This document shows positions 42,577 to 52,516 of a DNA stretch of 64,000 bases, piece by piece (position 1 is the stretch's first letter; each line of letters begins with the position of its first letter). This DNA is from Marinobacter mobilis. Its GTDB lineage: Bacteria > Pseudomonadota > Gammaproteobacteria > Pseudomonadales > Oleiphilaceae. A model generated the notes under the pieces. The model did no database searches and had not been told where the DNA came from. It worked only from the letters and a program-made list of their open reading frames with translations. Position numbers and translations under genes: made by a program. The stretch is taken from the NCBI RefSeq assembly GCF_900106945.1, contig NZ_FNNE01000002.1, positions 310,001 through 374,000 on the forward strand, in the 5' to 3' direction.

Positions 42577-42584
42577 GCTGGGAA

Positions 42585-42632
42585 TCAGTTGTTGCTTGGA
42601 ACAACGACGCGTTCGTCGAATTCGATTTCCAT
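42585..42632 (-). CDS. Candidate 15-residue microprotein
   Basis: A minus-strand frame encodes MEIEFDERVVVPSNN. Its ATG is preceded by AAGGAG with 5 bases of spacing, about the best ribosome binding site in the window. A possible -10 (TAGAAT, minus strand, at 42676-42681) lies about 45 bases upstream. The peptide is acidic at the N-terminus with no membrane segment, and nothing is encoded after it on that strand except hairpins and the convergent permease gene. It could be a free small protein, a precursor peptide or a dual-function RNA. I know no family for it. Confidence 0.45.
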   Translation of the reverse strand: MEIEFDERVVVPSNN

Positions 42633-42894
42633 GGTCACTCCTTGCTTCTGTCTGGTGGGCCGCTAATGGTTGCCTATTCTACTGGTTTCGTTTTTTTCAA
42701 CTATCCGTATAAGCCGTATGCGACCAAAGCCTAGAAGGCCCGGTGAGCACGTTCGGCCTCTTTTTCTCTTCATCAGAAAATCTGATCTTTCTCTCCAAAA
42801 CTTTCCGTTTTTAAATTCAGCGGGGCCGGTCTAGACTCGTCGCCAATGTTCAATTTTTCCGCCCCAACGCCCGGGGTTCAGAGTCTGGAGAGTC

Positions 42895-43449
42895 ATGGAA
42901 CTGCGATCTACCCATTCACGCTACGGGCTTGCCCAGATAGCGATGCACTGGCTGGTGGCCATCACCGTTTTCGGCTTGTTTTTTCTCGGCGATTACATGG
43001 TTGACCTGGGTTACTACGACCCCTGGTATCGTAGCGCCCCACATGTGCACAAGAGCATCGGATTGTTGTTGCTGCTGCTGATGGTCGTTCGGCTGGTGTG
43101 GCGCTGGCTGAACCCTGCGCCCGCTCCGTTAGCCAGCCATCGGCAATGGGAGGTGAAGCTGGCTCACATTGCTCACGCTGTGCTCTACCTGCTGATCTTT
43201 ACGGGGCTGGTTAGCGGCTATCTGATCTCAACGGCGGACGGGTCGTCTATTGCAGTCTTTGACTGGTTCGAGGTTCCGTCAGTGACCGGGCAGGTCAAGC
43301 AACTGGAAGAGCTTGCAGGTAAGGTTCATCGCTGGTGCGCCTGGTCCCTGGTGGGGCTCGCCGTGCTGCATGCCCTGGCCGCGATCAAACATCATGTTGT
43401 TGATCGTGATGAAACTTTGCGGCGGATGCTCGGTCTATCCGCACGCTAA
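42895..43449 (+). CDS. Cytochrome b561 (YodB/CybB family)
   Basis: A 184-residue, four-helix di-haem membrane cytochrome. It shows RYGLAQIAMHWLVAITVFGLF with the first haem histidine, HVHKSIGLLLLLLMVVRLVW, AHIAHAVLYLLIFTGLVSGY, and KVHRWCAWSLVGLAVLHALAAIKHH. It likely moves electrons between quinol and a periplasmic acceptor. The YceI gene follows 76 bases later; cytochrome b561 and YceI genes are commonly paired, suggesting a shared role with a bound quinone or lipid. Confidence 0.93.
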   Translation: MELRSTHSRYGLAQIAMHWLVAITVFGLFFLGDYMVDLGYYDPWYRSAPHVHKSIGLLLLLLMVVRLVWRWLNPAPAPLASHRQWEVKLAHIAHAVLYLLIFTGLVSGYLISTADGSSIAVFDWFEVPSVTGQVKQLEELAGKVHRWCAWSLVGLAVLHALAAIKHHVVDRDETLRRMLGLSAR

Positions 43450-43525
43450 CGGAACTATGGGGGAGTTTCCCTCTGCCAAATCGAGCCTTTCAGGCACTAC
43501 CCGGTAACTAACCAAGGAGATGATC

Positions 43526-44113
43526 ATGAAAAAGCAATTGTTGGCGTCTGCTGTCGCGCTGTCTCTGGCCTCGACCAGCGCCTTCGCCGAGAGCGGCAGC
43601 GGTAGCTACAAGTTTGATGACCAGGGTGAACATCAGTTCATCATGTTCAAGATTTCACACCTGGGCTATAGCTGGCTCTACGGCCGCTTCAATGAATTTA
43701 CCGGCGAGTTCAATTACAACGCTGAGAGTCCCGAAGCCAGCTCCGTGTCGGTGTCTATTGACACCGACAGCGTCGATTCCAATCATGCCGAGCGGGACAA
43801 GCATCTGCGCAGTGAAGATTTCCTGTTTGTGGATGAGTTCCCTCAGGCAACCTTTACCAGTAAGCGGATCGTTCTGGACGATGATAACGGCGAAGCCGAG
43901 ATCATTGGTGATCTGACGCTGCGTGGTGTCACCCGTGAGGTGACCCTGGAGGCTGAACTGCTTGGCCACGGTGATGATCCCTGGGGCGGCTACCGCATGG
44001 GATTCGAGGCAGAAACCGAGTTGCGTCTGGCAGACTTTGGTATTCCGATGAATCTGGGGCCCGCCTCAGAAAAGGTGGAAATGATTATCTCCGTTGAAGG
44101 TGTTCGCCAGTAA
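43526..44113 (+). CDS. YceI-family periplasmic lipid/isoprenoid-binding protein
   Basis: A 195-residue secreted beta-barrel protein. The signal peptide (MKKQLLASAVALSLASTSAFA) is followed by GSYKFDDQGEHQFIMFKISHLGYSWLYG, the YceI entry motif, and then NHAERDKHLRSEDFLFVDEFPQATF and TLRGVTREVTLEAELL. Relatives bind ubiquinone-8 or polyisoprenoids. ATG at 43526 has AAGGAG 6 bases upstream, so the upstream in-frame ATG at 43520 is rejected. It follows cytochrome b561. Confidence 0.94.
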   Translation: MKKQLLASAVALSLASTSAFAESGSGSYKFDDQGEHQFIMFKISHLGYSWLYGRFNEFTGEFNYNAESPEASSVSVSIDTDSVDSNHAERDKHLRSEDFLFVDEFPQATFTSKRIVLDDDNGEAEIIGDLTLRGVTREVTLEAELLGHGDDPWGGYRMGFEAETELRLADFGIPMNLGPASEKVEMIISVEGVRQ

Positions 44114-44165
44114 ATCGGCGAGGCTCCCCGGCTGGCACAAAGCTGCTGGCCGGGGTCCGAAGTTT

Positions 44166-44195
44166 GCCCGTAGGCACTCGCTTTACGGGCTCTTG
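44166..44195 (+). terminator. Possible terminator after yceI
   Basis: GCCCGTA (44166-44172) pairs with TACGGGC (44184-44190), followed by TCTTG. Another stem (CCCCGGC at 44126-44132 with GCCGGGG at 44149-44155) lies just before it. Confidence 0.45.
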
Positions 44196-44303
44196 TTCCA
44201 ACGGGTACTTGTATTTGTGACCACAGTATCGAGCGGGACAATTCACCGGGCCGGTAAGGGCTGGATGATGGTTTGGGTTTAAGGCTTGGAAGGGTTGGTG
44301 AGG

Positions 44304-44519
44304 TCAGTGTTTGCAGGCGCGGCAGAGATGGCGCTGGCGCAGGAACTGGGCGACGAATACCACCAGGCACACCAGCAGCCCGGCCCAAAGGTACGGCTCT
44401 GTGATATGCAGGGTGCCGCTCACGCCGAACTCAACCAGCAGCATCAGGGCGAAGGCCAGAACGCCATTGATCAGTGCTGTCAGCAGCGCCTTGGAACAGG
44501 CTTTCATGGTTGGGCTCAT
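44304..44519 (-). CDS. Small two-helix membrane protein of unknown function
   Basis: A 71-residue protein with two hydrophobic segments (about residues 11-33, LTALINGVLAFALMLLVEFG, and 42-61, YLWAGLLVCLVVFVAQFL) and a basic C-terminal tail with CRACKH. The start has AGAAG upstream. It is the only minus-strand gene between yceI and parC. I do not recognise it; a real but unstudied small membrane protein is plausible. Confidence 0.6.
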   Translation of the reverse strand: MSPTMKACSKALLTALINGVLAFALMLLVEFGVSGTLHITEPYLWAGLLVCLVVFVAQFLRQRHLCRACKH

Positions 44520-44842
44520 AGTATCTTCTCGAAATGCCTCGGGGGTCCTTCAGGAGCCGTAGACGGCTGGAATCAGATCCATTGAGGATGTGGAGCGAGA
44601 ATACGGCCATGGCTGCACGGGCTCCATTCGTGAATTCCGCTATTGGAAATCTGCCGGACGAGGCTTTTTCTCGGGCATGTCAGAGCCAAAACACGGTACA
44701 ACCCTTGACGCCAGCCGCGTGATCTGAAGTTTTCCCAACAATATATAAGGTTGGTGTAACCGTCACTGCGTCCATATAATGGTCGGCCAAGTGTGCCGCT
44801 GCAGGCGGTGAAGGGAAATCATTTCAGTCACAAGAGGCATTC
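44520..44842. other. 323-base region upstream of parC
   Basis: No convincing gene. It holds the likely parC promoter and, near 44735-44754, an inverted CCAAC/GTTGG pair around an AT-rich segment. Confidence 0.5.
44751..44780 (+). promoter_or_regulatory. Likely sigma-70 promoter of parC
   Basis: TTGGTG (44751-44756), an 18-base spacer and a perfect TATAAT (44775-44780), 62 bases before the parC ATG. This is one of the best -10 boxes in the window. Confidence 0.65.
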
Positions 44843-47155
44843 ATGCCAGAGTTCCAGACGACGGATGAAGGTTTTGAGCGTGTATCGCTGAAAGAATACA
44901 CCGAGAAGGCCTACCTCGATTATTCCATGTACGTCATTCTCGACCGGGCCCTGCCCAATGTTGGTGACGGTTTGAAGCCGGTCCAGCGGCGTATTGTTTA
45001 CGCCATGTCAGAGCTGGGCCTGAAATCAACCGCTAAGTACAAGAAATCTGCACGAACCGTGGGTGATGTGTTGGGTAAGTTCCACCCTCACGGCGACAGT
45101 GCCTGCTACGAAGCCATGGTGCTGATGGCTCAGCCGTTCTCGTACCGCTATCCGCTGGTGGACGGCCAGGGCAACTGGGGGTCGCCGGACGATCCCAAGT
45201 CCTTCGCGGCCATGCGTTACACCGAATCCCGTCTGACTCCATTTGCCGATGTTCTGCTCAGTGAGTTGGGTCAGGGAACGGTGGACTGGGTGCCCAATTT
45301 TGATGGCACGATGGACGAGCCGTCTATTTTGCCGGCCCGCCTCCCTCATGTGCTGCTCAACGGTACTACCGGCATCGCCGTGGGTATGGCGACCGACATT
45401 CCTCCCCATAACGTGCGTGAAGTGACGGCTGCCTGCATTCGCCTCCTTGATGCGCCGGAGTCGACCGTTGCCGAGCTCTGTGAACACGTTAAGGGTCCGG
45501 ACTTCCCGACCCGGGCGGAAATCATTACCCCCCGCCACGATTTGCTCAAGATGTATGAAACCGGGCGAGGTTCGCTGCGTATGCGAGCGCGCTGGATTAA
45601 TGAATCCGGAGAGATCGTGGTGACCGATTTGCCGCACCAGGTGTCCGGTAACAAGGTGCTTGAGCAGATCGCCCAGCAGATGCAGGCCAAAAAGCTGCCA
45701 ATGGTGGCTGACCTGCGGGATGAATCTGATCACGAAAACCCGACCCGCCTGGTGATCGTGCCGCGTTCCAATCGGGTGGATCTGGAGGGTCTGATGGCCC
45801 ACCTGTTTGCCAGTACGGACCTGGAACGGACCTATCGGGTGAACGTGAATGTCATCGGTAATGATGGCCGTCCCGGGGTCAAGGATCTGCGGACTTTGCT
45901 GGGTGAGTGGCTGAGCTATCGCCGGGTGACCGTACGTCGGCGCTTGCAGTACCGTCTCGATAAGGTGCTGTCGCGGCTGCATATCCTTGAGGGTCTGTTG
46001 ATTGCCTACCTCAATATTGACGAGGTGATCGACATTATCCGCAACGAGGACAAGCCGAAAGCGGAACTGATGGCCCGTTTTGGGCTGTCGCCCGATCAGG
46101 CCGAGGCGATCCTTGAACTCAAGTTACGTCATCTGGCCAAGCTTGAGGAAATGAAGATCCGTGGCGAGCAGGATGAGCTGGCTCAGGAGCGGGACGAACT
46201 GCAATCCATTCTGGGTTCCGAAGAACGTTTGCGTGACCTCATCAAGTCCGAGCTACAGGCCGATGCGGAAACCTATGGCGATGACCGTCGTTCGCCCATT
46301 GTGGAGCGAGACGAGGCGCGGGCCTTCAGTGAAGCGGACCTGGTGTCCAATGATCCGGTCACTGTCGTACTGTCGGAAAAGGGGTGGGTTCGGGCCGCAA
46401 AAGGTCATGACATCGACCCTGAAGGGCTCAGTTACAAGTCCGGCGACAAGTTTGCCCTGGCGGCACGCGGTCGCAACAGTCAGCCGGCGATCTTCCTTGA
46501 TTCCACCGGGCGGGCCTATGCCTTGATGGCGCATTCTTTTCCGTCAGCGCGGGGGCAGGGCGAACCGCTCACGGGCCGGATTAATCCGATTTCCGGTGCA
46601 ACCTTTGCTGGCTTGCTGATGGGTGAGCCTGGCCAGAAGGTCCTGCTGGTGACCGATGGAGGCTATGGTTTTGTTACCTCTCTGGGCGACATGATCAGCA
46701 AGAACCGTAACGGTAAGGCGGTGGTTTCCGTACCCAAGGGCGCGTACATCATGCCGCCGGTCTTGGTGCCTGCTGAGTCGGCATCCCAGTACCTTGCCGC
46801 CATTTCCAACGAAGGCCGGATGCTGGTGTTCCCGTTGAGCGAATTGCCGGAACTCTCCAAGGGCAAGGGCAACAAGATCATCAGTATCCCTTCGGCCCGG
46901 GTGATGAACCGGGAAGAGTTCGTCGTCGCCACCGCCGTGTTCAGTGACCAGGATTATCTGGAGATCAGGGCGGGCAAGCGCAAGATGGGACTCAAGTTCA
47001 GTGATCTCGAGCACTATCTGGGCGAACGTGGCCGGCGCGGCCATAAATTACCCCGCGGCCTGCAGCGGGTGGACGGTATAGAAGTTGTCAGAGCAGCCGG
47101 CCCTGAGCTGGATGGTGACGATGTGAATGCAGAGGAGCAAGGCAGCGGTGAGTGA
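44843..47155 (+). CDS. parC: DNA topoisomerase IV subunit A
   Basis: A 770-residue subunit that cuts and rejoins DNA in topoisomerase IV. It opens [23 protein letters not shown], has the quinolone region [12 protein letters not shown] with Ser86 and Glu90 as in susceptible wild-type ParC, and the active tyrosine Tyr126 in AMRYTESRL. The C-terminal part (from about residue 490) has beta-pinwheel repeats. The stop overlaps the GTG of serB by 8 bases, so the two are coupled, as near parC and serB in Pseudomonas. Confidence 0.98.
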   Translation: MPEFQTTDEGFERVSLKEYTEKAYLDYSMYVILDRALPNVGDGLKPVQRRIVYAMSELGLKSTAKYKKSARTVGDVLGKFHPHGDSACYEAMVLMAQPFSYRYPLVDGQGNWGSPDDPKSFAAMRYTESRLTPFADVLLSELGQGTVDWVPNFDGTMDEPSILPARLPHVLLNGTTGIAVGMATDIPPHNVREVTAACIRLLDAPESTVAELCEHVKGPDFPTRAEIITPRHDLLKMYETGRGSLRMRARWINESGEIVVTDLPHQVSGNKVLEQIAQQMQAKKLPMVADLRDESDHENPTRLVIVPRSNRVDLEGLMAHLFASTDLERTYRVNVNVIGNDGRPGVKDLRTLLGEWLSYRRVTVRRRLQYRLDKVLSRLHILEGLLIAYLNIDEVIDIIRNEDKPKAELMARFGLSPDQAEAILELKLRHLAKLEEMKIRGEQDELAQERDELQSILGSEERLRDLIKSELQADAETYGDDRRSPIVERDEARAFSEADLVSNDPVTVVLSEKGWVRAAKGHDIDPEGLSYKSGDKFALAARGRNSQPAIFLDSTGRAYALMAHSFPSARGQGEPLTGRINPISGATFAGLLMGEPGQKVLLVTDGGYGFVTSLGDMISKNRNGKAVVSVPKGAYIMPPVLVPAESASQYLAAISNEGRMLVFPLSELPELSKGKGNKIISIPSARVMNREEFVVATAVFSDQDYLEIRAGKRKMGLKFSDLEHYLGERGRRGHKLPRGLQRVDGIEVVRAAGPELDGDDVNAEEQGSGE

Positions 47156-48356
47156 GCTTGTCCTGATCAACGTATCCGGGCGCGATAAGCCCGGACTGAC
47201 CTCGGAAATTACCGGGATCATGGGGCGTTATGATGTCCGGATTCTGGATATTGGCCAGGCTGTGATCCACGATCACCTGACCTGGGGAATTCTTGCCGAG
47301 ATTCCGGACGAGGCCAATGCGCCCCCGGTGATCCGTGACCTGATGTTCCGCTTGCACTCTCTTGACCTGCAGGTGCGGTTTGCTCCGATCACGGTCGAGG
47401 AATACCAGCAGTGGGCTGAGGGTCGCAACCGGGCCCGTTACATCGTTACCCTGCTGTCGCGGGACATCAAGGCTGAGCAGATTGCACGGGTATCGGCCAT
47501 TACCGCACGCCATGGTCTGAATATTGACAATATTACCCGGCTGTCGGGGCGTCCGTCGCTGGACCCGAGTGCGAACCGGATAGCGTGCCTGGAATTTTCC
47601 GTTCGTGGTACGCCGTCTGATTTGGCTCAGCTGCGATCCGATTTTCTCCACATCGCTGCTGAAATGAACGTCGACATCGCCTTCCAGGAAGATTCCATCT
47701 ATCGCCGGAACCGCCGTCTGGTGGTGTTTGATATGGATTCCACGCTGATTGAGGCCGAGGTGATTGATGAGTTGGCCCGTGAGGCGGGTGTCGGTGATCA
47801 AGTGGCTGAAATCACCGAGCGGGCGATGCAGGGCGAGCTCGACTTCGGCCAGAGCTTTGCAGAGCGGCTGGCGCTGCTTAAGGGGCTGGATGAGTCGGTG
47901 CTGGAAGGCATTGCGGCTCGCCTGAAGATGACCGAAGGGGCCGAACATCTGATCAGCCGCCTCAAGTCTCTGGGCTATCGCACCGCAATCCTGTCCGGTG
48001 GCTTCACCTATTTTGCCCGGCACCTGCAGAACAGGCTGGGTATTGATTATGTCCACGCTAATGAGCTGGAGATCGTTGACGGTAAAGCCACGGGCCAAGT
48101 GTCAGGCGCAATCGTGGATGGCAAGCGCAAGGCCCAGCTGTTGCTGGAAATTGCCGAGAAGGAGCATATCTCCCGCGAGCAGGTTATTGCCGTCGGTGAT
48201 GGCGCTAACGACTTGCCGATGCTGAGTCAGGCCGGTCTTGGCGTTGCGTTTCGTGCCAAGCCACTGGTGAAGGAGTCAGCCCGTCACTCGATCTCGACTC
48301 TGGGGCTGGATGCAATTCTGTACTTGATCGGATTCCGCGAAAGCGAAAACCGTTAA
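47148..48356 (+). CDS. serB: Phosphoserine phosphatase with two N-terminal ACT-type domains
   Basis: A 402-residue HAD phosphatase for the last step of serine synthesis. Residues 1-170 hold two ACT-like domains ([40 protein letters not shown]). The HAD domain has [27 protein letters not shown] and [10 protein letters not shown]. The long form with tandem ACT domains is usual in Pseudomonas relatives, while E. coli SerB is about 322. GTG at 47148 lies inside parC and follows GAGGAG. A two-way terminator follows. Confidence 0.96.
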   Translation: MSELVLINVSGRDKPGLTSEITGIMGRYDVRILDIGQAVIHDHLTWGILAEIPDEANAPPVIRDLMFRLHSLDLQVRFAPITVEEYQQWAEGRNRARYIVTLLSRDIKAEQIARVSAITARHGLNIDNITRLSGRPSLDPSANRIACLEFSVRGTPSDLAQLRSDFLHIAAEMNVDIAFQEDSIYRRNRRLVVFDMDSTLIEAEVIDELAREAGVGDQVAEITERAMQGELDFGQSFAERLALLKGLDESVLEGIAARLKMTEGAEHLISRLKSLGYRTAILSGGFTYFARHLQNRLGIDYVHANELEIVDGKATGQVSGAIVDGKRKAQLLLEIAEKEHISREQVIAVGDGANDLPMLSQAGLGVAFRAKPLVKESARHSISTLGLDAILYLIGFRESENR

Positions 48357-48376
48357 GCGGGTTGTTGCGATGCAGA

Positions 48377-48413
48377 CAATAAAAAACGCGGCCTATGGCC
48401 GCGTTTTTTATTG
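48377..48413. terminator. Bidirectional intrinsic terminator (serB / fimX)
   Basis: Perfect 17-base arms (48377-48393 and 48397-48413) with a GC core CGCGGCC and A/T flanks on both sides. It separates the convergent serB and fimX genes. Confidence 0.95.
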
Positions 48414-48423
48414 TTGATGCCGC

Positions 48424-50514
48424 TTACTGATCGCCAAAATCGTAGTTCATTTCGGCCACCGGCGCCTGGACATAATAGCCCTGGATGTAATTCACTCCGG
48501 CTTGCCAAAGGGTTGACAGCACCATGGCATTCTCGACCATGGGGATGATGGTCAGTTTGCCCGCCTCTTGCAGGCTCTTGACCATCTCTTTGACCTGCTC
48601 CTTGGTCTCGTCTTTTTTCTGCAGTTCCTCGGTGAACGAGCCGTCGATTTTGACATAGTCGACGTCGACGTGTTTGAGGGTGTTGAAAGGGTTGATGGCC
48701 CCGCCAAACTGGCTGAGTGACACCTTGCAATGCAGCTGGTGGAGGCTCTTGACGAACTCCTTGGCCTGCTTGAGGTGGTTGGTGGTATCGCCTTCGCGCA
48801 TCTGGAATATCAGCGCGTCACCAGGCAGGCGGGCGGCCTTGAGAGCGACGCTCAGCCAGCTGGTGAAGGTCTTGTCCTGAATGGTCTCTGCGCTGACGTT
48901 CAGGAACAGTTTGGTGTCATGGCCCCGCGAGCGGTGAGTGGCCAGCTGCTTGACCGTTTGCAGGATCACCCAGCGATCGATTTTGACGGCCATTTCCGAG
49001 GGACCTGCCGGCGGCAGGATGTCGTACGGCGAGACTTCCTCGCCGTCCTTGTCGACCATCCTGACGGTGGCCTCGTAGTGTTCCTCACCTTCTCCGCGGA
49101 GATTGATAATGGCCTGGTACAGCATCCGGAAGCGGTCATCGTCCAGGGCTTTCTGAATGGTCTCAGTGGCGTTGCCTTCGCCCAGCCCTTCAATCTCGAC
49201 CGGATTGTAAGCAACCACGCCATTGCCACCTTCGTGGCCTTCCAGTTTGCGTACTTCTGCCGCGGCGGTATGCCCGCGACCCAGAAGATCGGGGGCCTTT
49301 GGTGCATTCTCGGTGATGGCCGCAACGCCAATGCTGACGGTCAGCTGCAGGGTGCGTCCGTCAATCTCGAACAGATGGTCTTCAATGGTCTTGCAGAGCT
49401 TGCTGCAGACCTCAACGAGAGCCTTCTCTTCACAACCAGGGGCGAGAATGCCGAAGGCCTCATCGCTGAGGCGGGCAAGCACCATCTCTTCACTGGTCTG
49501 GGCCTTGAGGATGGCTGACAGGTCGCCAAGCAGCAGATCTGAGCCGGCAATGCCCAGCTGGCCCTTGATGGCCATGAAGTTGTCGAGCTCGATGTAGGCC
49601 AGAGCTGCGGATTCGTTGTGTTCCTTGGCGCGGGTAATGACGCTGCCAAGCTGGTCCATGAAATGCTGTCGGTTGTAGAGTCCGGTTAACAGATCCTGGC
49701 TGCTTATCTGGCGGAGCTTTTCTTCCAGCTCAGCGTCGCTGTGCTCGGGCTGGAGGACCAGTTGGGTGCAAGGCTCACTGTCGTAGGTCGCAGAGGACAC
49801 CGACATGGTAATGCTGAGTTCCTGATCGTCACTGCGTCTGGCAACACAGTTCAGGGTCATGCCATCTTTGCGGGTTTCCGCAAAGCTCTTCATGAACTCT
49901 TTGTACTTGCCCTGGCTTTCAGGGGATAGGGTGTCGAGGATCGGGACGCAGATCAGGTCGTCGATATCGTCGTAACCCAGGAATTCCATATATGACTGGT
50001 TGGCGTAAATGTGCATGCCATCGTTGATGTAGGCGATGGCATCCTTTGAGCTTTCCAGCAACAGGCGGCAACGTTGTTCGGCTTCCCGCAGGTGAGACTC
50101 CAGAGCCCGTCGTTTGCGGCGTTCTTCCAGTGCGGCGAGTTCACGCTTTACCACCAGTACCAACAGATCGGTGTGTTCTGACAGTACGGTATCCTGGGCG
50201 CCGGCCTTTAGGAACTGGATGGTGCGGTCGTGATCCTGGCTCTGAGTCAGCAGCACGAACGGCACGTCTTTGTCCATGCGCCGGATCATGGCCAGAGCCT
50301 GCCCGGGGCCGAACTCTTCTTCCTGGTCCGTCTCCCGCGCCAGCAGAAGATCCCAGCTTGCTGACTTCAGGGCTTCTTCAAGGTCTTCTTCGGAGGTGAT
50401 CCGGTGGGCCCGGGTCGCTCTGCCGGAGTTACGTAACAGGCTGACCAGCGCTTCTGCATCATTCTGGGAGGGGTCCAGGATCAGCAGGTGAACCGTCGAA
50501 TTCTTTTTCTGCAT
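48424..50514 (-). CDS. fimX: FimX-type c-di-GMP effector with degenerate GGDEF and EAL domains
   Basis: A 696-residue protein with four modules: REC-like (residues 5-125, lacking a clear phospho-Asp pattern), PAS (140-260), GGDEF (about 270-430) and EAL (about 445-690). The GGDEF site reads ARLSDEAFG and the EAL motif reads EAT in HYEATVRMVD, so both enzymes are probably inactive and the EAL domain acts as a c-di-GMP receptor. FimX in Pseudomonas controls type IV pili at the pole and is the neighbour of serB there too. It follows the PilZ-like gene on the same strand by about 200 bases. Confidence 0.9.
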   Translation of the reverse strand: MQKKNSTVHLLILDPSQNDAEALVSLLRNSGRATRAHRITSEEDLEEALKSASWDLLLARETDQEEEFGPGQALAMIRRMDKDVPFVLLTQSQDHDRTIQFLKAGAQDTVLSEHTDLLVLVVKRELAALEERRKRRALESHLREAEQRCRLLLESSKDAIAYINDGMHIYANQSYMEFLGYDDIDDLICVPILDTLSPESQGKYKEFMKSFAETRKDGMTLNCVARRSDDQELSITMSVSSATYDSEPCTQLVLQPEHSDAELEEKLRQISSQDLLTGLYNRQHFMDQLGSVITRAKEHNESAALAYIELDNFMAIKGQLGIAGSDLLLGDLSAILKAQTSEEMVLARLSDEAFGILAPGCEEKALVEVCSKLCKTIEDHLFEIDGRTLQLTVSIGVAAITENAPKAPDLLGRGHTAAAEVRKLEGHEGGNGVVAYNPVEIEGLGEGNATETIQKALDDDRFRMLYQAIINLRGEGEEHYEATVRMVDKDGEEVSPYDILPPAGPSEMAVKIDRWVILQTVKQLATHRSRGHDTKLFLNVSAETIQDKTFTSWLSVALKAARLPGDALIFQMREGDTTNHLKQAKEFVKSLHQLHCKVSLSQFGGAINPFNTLKHVDVDYVKIDGSFTEELQKKDETKEQVKEMVKSLQEAGKLTIIPMVENAMVLSTLWQAGVNYIQGYYVQAPVAEMNYDFGDQ

Positions 50515-50716
50515 GCTTGGCGAGTCTCGTGAGTACGGCTGGTGCGGACAGTAACGATCAGTTGTCTTTCCATATGAGTCCGTTACTTATAACGCATGAT
50601 GCAGCGGATGCCGGGTAATGACAACCCTCTTCCCGGCCCACTGCTACCTGATCGGCACTTTTCAGACAATCGGCCAATGCCTAAGGGCGGGCGTGGTGCC
50701 GGGACCTGGCCGCGCG

Positions 50717-52516
50717 TTAAAGCGACGGCCAGAGGGAGTCGAATTCGTCTTCGCTGGTGCCTGACGCTGGCGGTGGGCTGTCAGGCGCAATCGGCGTCGG
50801 GTTGCTCAGTTTGAGCTCAAACTGGCTGATACTCCCGGTGGCTGATACCCGGTTGGTCAGGTGTCCCTGATCCTCGCGACCATCGTGTAGCAGCTCAATG
50901 CGGCTGCCTGTCTGAAACGGCAGCCGGGGAGTGATCAGGGTGGCGGCCTGGCCAATACCGCTGATTTCCGGAAGCAGCAGGCCACGAAGATATTCGCTGC
51001 CGATACCCATTTTCTGGACCAGCTTTACGCCACAGGGTGAGGCGCTGGGGGCAAGCAGTTCGATGCCAATCTGGGTGCCCTGATTTCGTACCTGGCGGAT
51101 CCAGCGAACGATCGCAATGCTCCAGGGGTGGGTGGACTGTTCACGTACCCCGAGCACCTCGCCGGCCTGCATGGAGGAGGGGACGCTGGTGTTCCAGGAT
51201 ACACAGTATCCACCCGGACTGGTGTTGACCAGAGTGGCCTGATAGGCCGCAGGGCGGTTTTTTTCAGGTTGTACAGAGGCCTGGGCAAAGCTCGGCTCGC
51301 GTTGGAAGCTGATGGGCGTGTCGCTGTGGTGAACCCGGTCCTCACTGGGGCCTGCGTCGAAAGCCCCGGCCCAGGCATCTTCTTTCTTTTTGCTCTGGCG
51401 GATGAACGGATTGCTTTCCTCGTTATTCGGCGCCTGGGCGGAGACAAACTGGTTGAAGCTTTTTTGCCCGGCGACGTAGAAATGAGCTGCACTCAGGCCG
51501 ACGCAGATTTCCAGCGTGCCCTGACTGGAAATCCGGTTGAAGTTGCGTTTGGTCAACGCTCCGAGTGCCTGGCTCAGATGGGTCAACAGGGTTTCGTTTA
51601 TGCCCGCGGGCAGTGGAAAGCCAGGTTTGTAGCTGCGATTGTGCAGGTTCAGGTGCTGGTGCAGGTATTCAGCGATCCGCTCGGACAGGTCGTGGGTGTC
51701 AAAACCAAAACCGTCGCCCTTGGTGTCTTCCTTGACCAGGCTGCGGTAAACCGGAGGCGTGTCCTGCTCCATGTGGATCATGAACAGGGCGTCGGAATCC
51801 GGGCCTGAATTACAGGTCGTCAGATTGGTCCAGCCTTCAAGCAGGTCATAAACCTGTCCGATTTCAACCTGCCGTAACTGGTTTGGCCGCGCACAACCCA
51901 GCAGCAGAAGGCGTTTGTAGCTATCCCCTACGGAGCTTTCAGTGCTGTGGTTGAGCGTCTCATCGGATACCGGCTGGTCGGTGATCTTGTTTCGATGGGC
52001 AAAACGGAAAAGCCGGTGGCACTCCAGCCAGGTTTTTGCCGGGGCAGGGCAGTACAGCTGGTAGCTCCTGACAATGGTGCCGGCCAGTTCGGAAATGGCT
52101 CGGTGACAGCATTCGGTAATGGCTTTGCGGTTCTTGTCAAAGCCATCCTCTGTGAGCTCTATCACGCAGAGCTTGTAGCCATTGGCCAGATGAATCTGGA
52201 GCGCCTGGGAAAGGTTGGCAATCTTGCGCTGTTTCTCAGGCAGTGCGACAGAGTGCCCGAGGTAGTGGCGAGACAATTCGTTGCAGACGAAGTGAATTCT
52301 CGGGCGCAGCAGCTCCAGCAACTGAAGCCGGGGCTGGGGTTCGATAAACAGTTGGTTCAACTCAATAATGGCATGGTATAGCTGGCGCGATGTTTCACCA
52401 ACGTTGGCCATCGGCAGATTATTGGTCCAGTCCCGGACGGCTTTGGGGCTGGCGTCTGCAAACGACAGGCTCGCCAGTTTTTGGTCCGGTGTAGTCAGCT
52501 CGGGTGTCAGGGTCAT
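50717..52516 (-). CDS. PilZ-domain protein, neighbour of FimX
   Basis: A 599-residue soluble protein. The first 420 residues are helical and of unknown fold (AIIELNQLFIEPQPRLQLLELLRPRI). A PilZ-like element, ATLVNTSPGGYCVSW, is found near residue 430, with the NxSxxG c-di-GMP motif and basic residues before it (EKNRPAAYQ). In Pseudomonas a similar protein lies between fimX and psd, so this is the expected gene for this location. It is likely a c-di-GMP responsive partner, possibly in the same pilus pathway. Binding residues should be treated as provisional. Confidence 0.8.
   Translation of the reverse strand: MTLTPELTTPDQKLASLSFADASPKAVRDWTNNLPMANVGETSRQLYHAIIELNQLFIEPQPRLQLLELLRPRIHFVCNELSRHYLGHSVALPEKQRKIANLSQALQIHLANGYKLCVIELTEDGFDKNRKAITECCHRAISELAGTIVRSYQLYCPAPAKTWLECHRLFRFAHRNKITDQPVSDETLNHSTESSVGDSYKRLLLLGCARPNQLRQVEIGQVYDLLEGWTNLTTCNSGPDSDALFMIHMEQDTPPVYRSLVKEDTKGDGFGFDTHDLSERIAEYLHQHLNLHNRSYKPGFPLPAGINETLLTHLSQALGALTKRNFNRISSQGTLEICVGLSAAHFYVAGQKSFNQFVSAQAPNNEESNPFIRQSKKKEDAWAGAFDAGPSEDRVHHSDTPISFQREPSFAQASVQPEKNRPAAYQATLVNTSPGGYCVSWNTSVPSSMQAGEVLGVREQSTHPWSIAIVRWIRQVRNQGTQIGIELLAPSASPCGVKLVQKMGIGSEYLRGLLLPEISGIGQAATLITPRLPFQTGSRIELLHDGREDQGHLTNRVSATGSISQFELKLSNPTPIAPDSPPPASGTSEDEFDSLWPSL

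Larger units (their letters stand above)
42460..42894. other. 435-base gap with hairpins and a possible microprotein gene
   Basis: It contains two long hairpins (42499-42546 and 42552-42576), a 48-base open frame on the minus strand with a strong ribosome binding site, and an AT-rich stretch around 42680-42820 that probably includes promoters in both directions. No longer gene is seen. Confidence 0.6.

Noticed and set aside
44534..44722. 62-residue frame upstream of parC
   Set aside because: Composition looks random, no convincing start signal.
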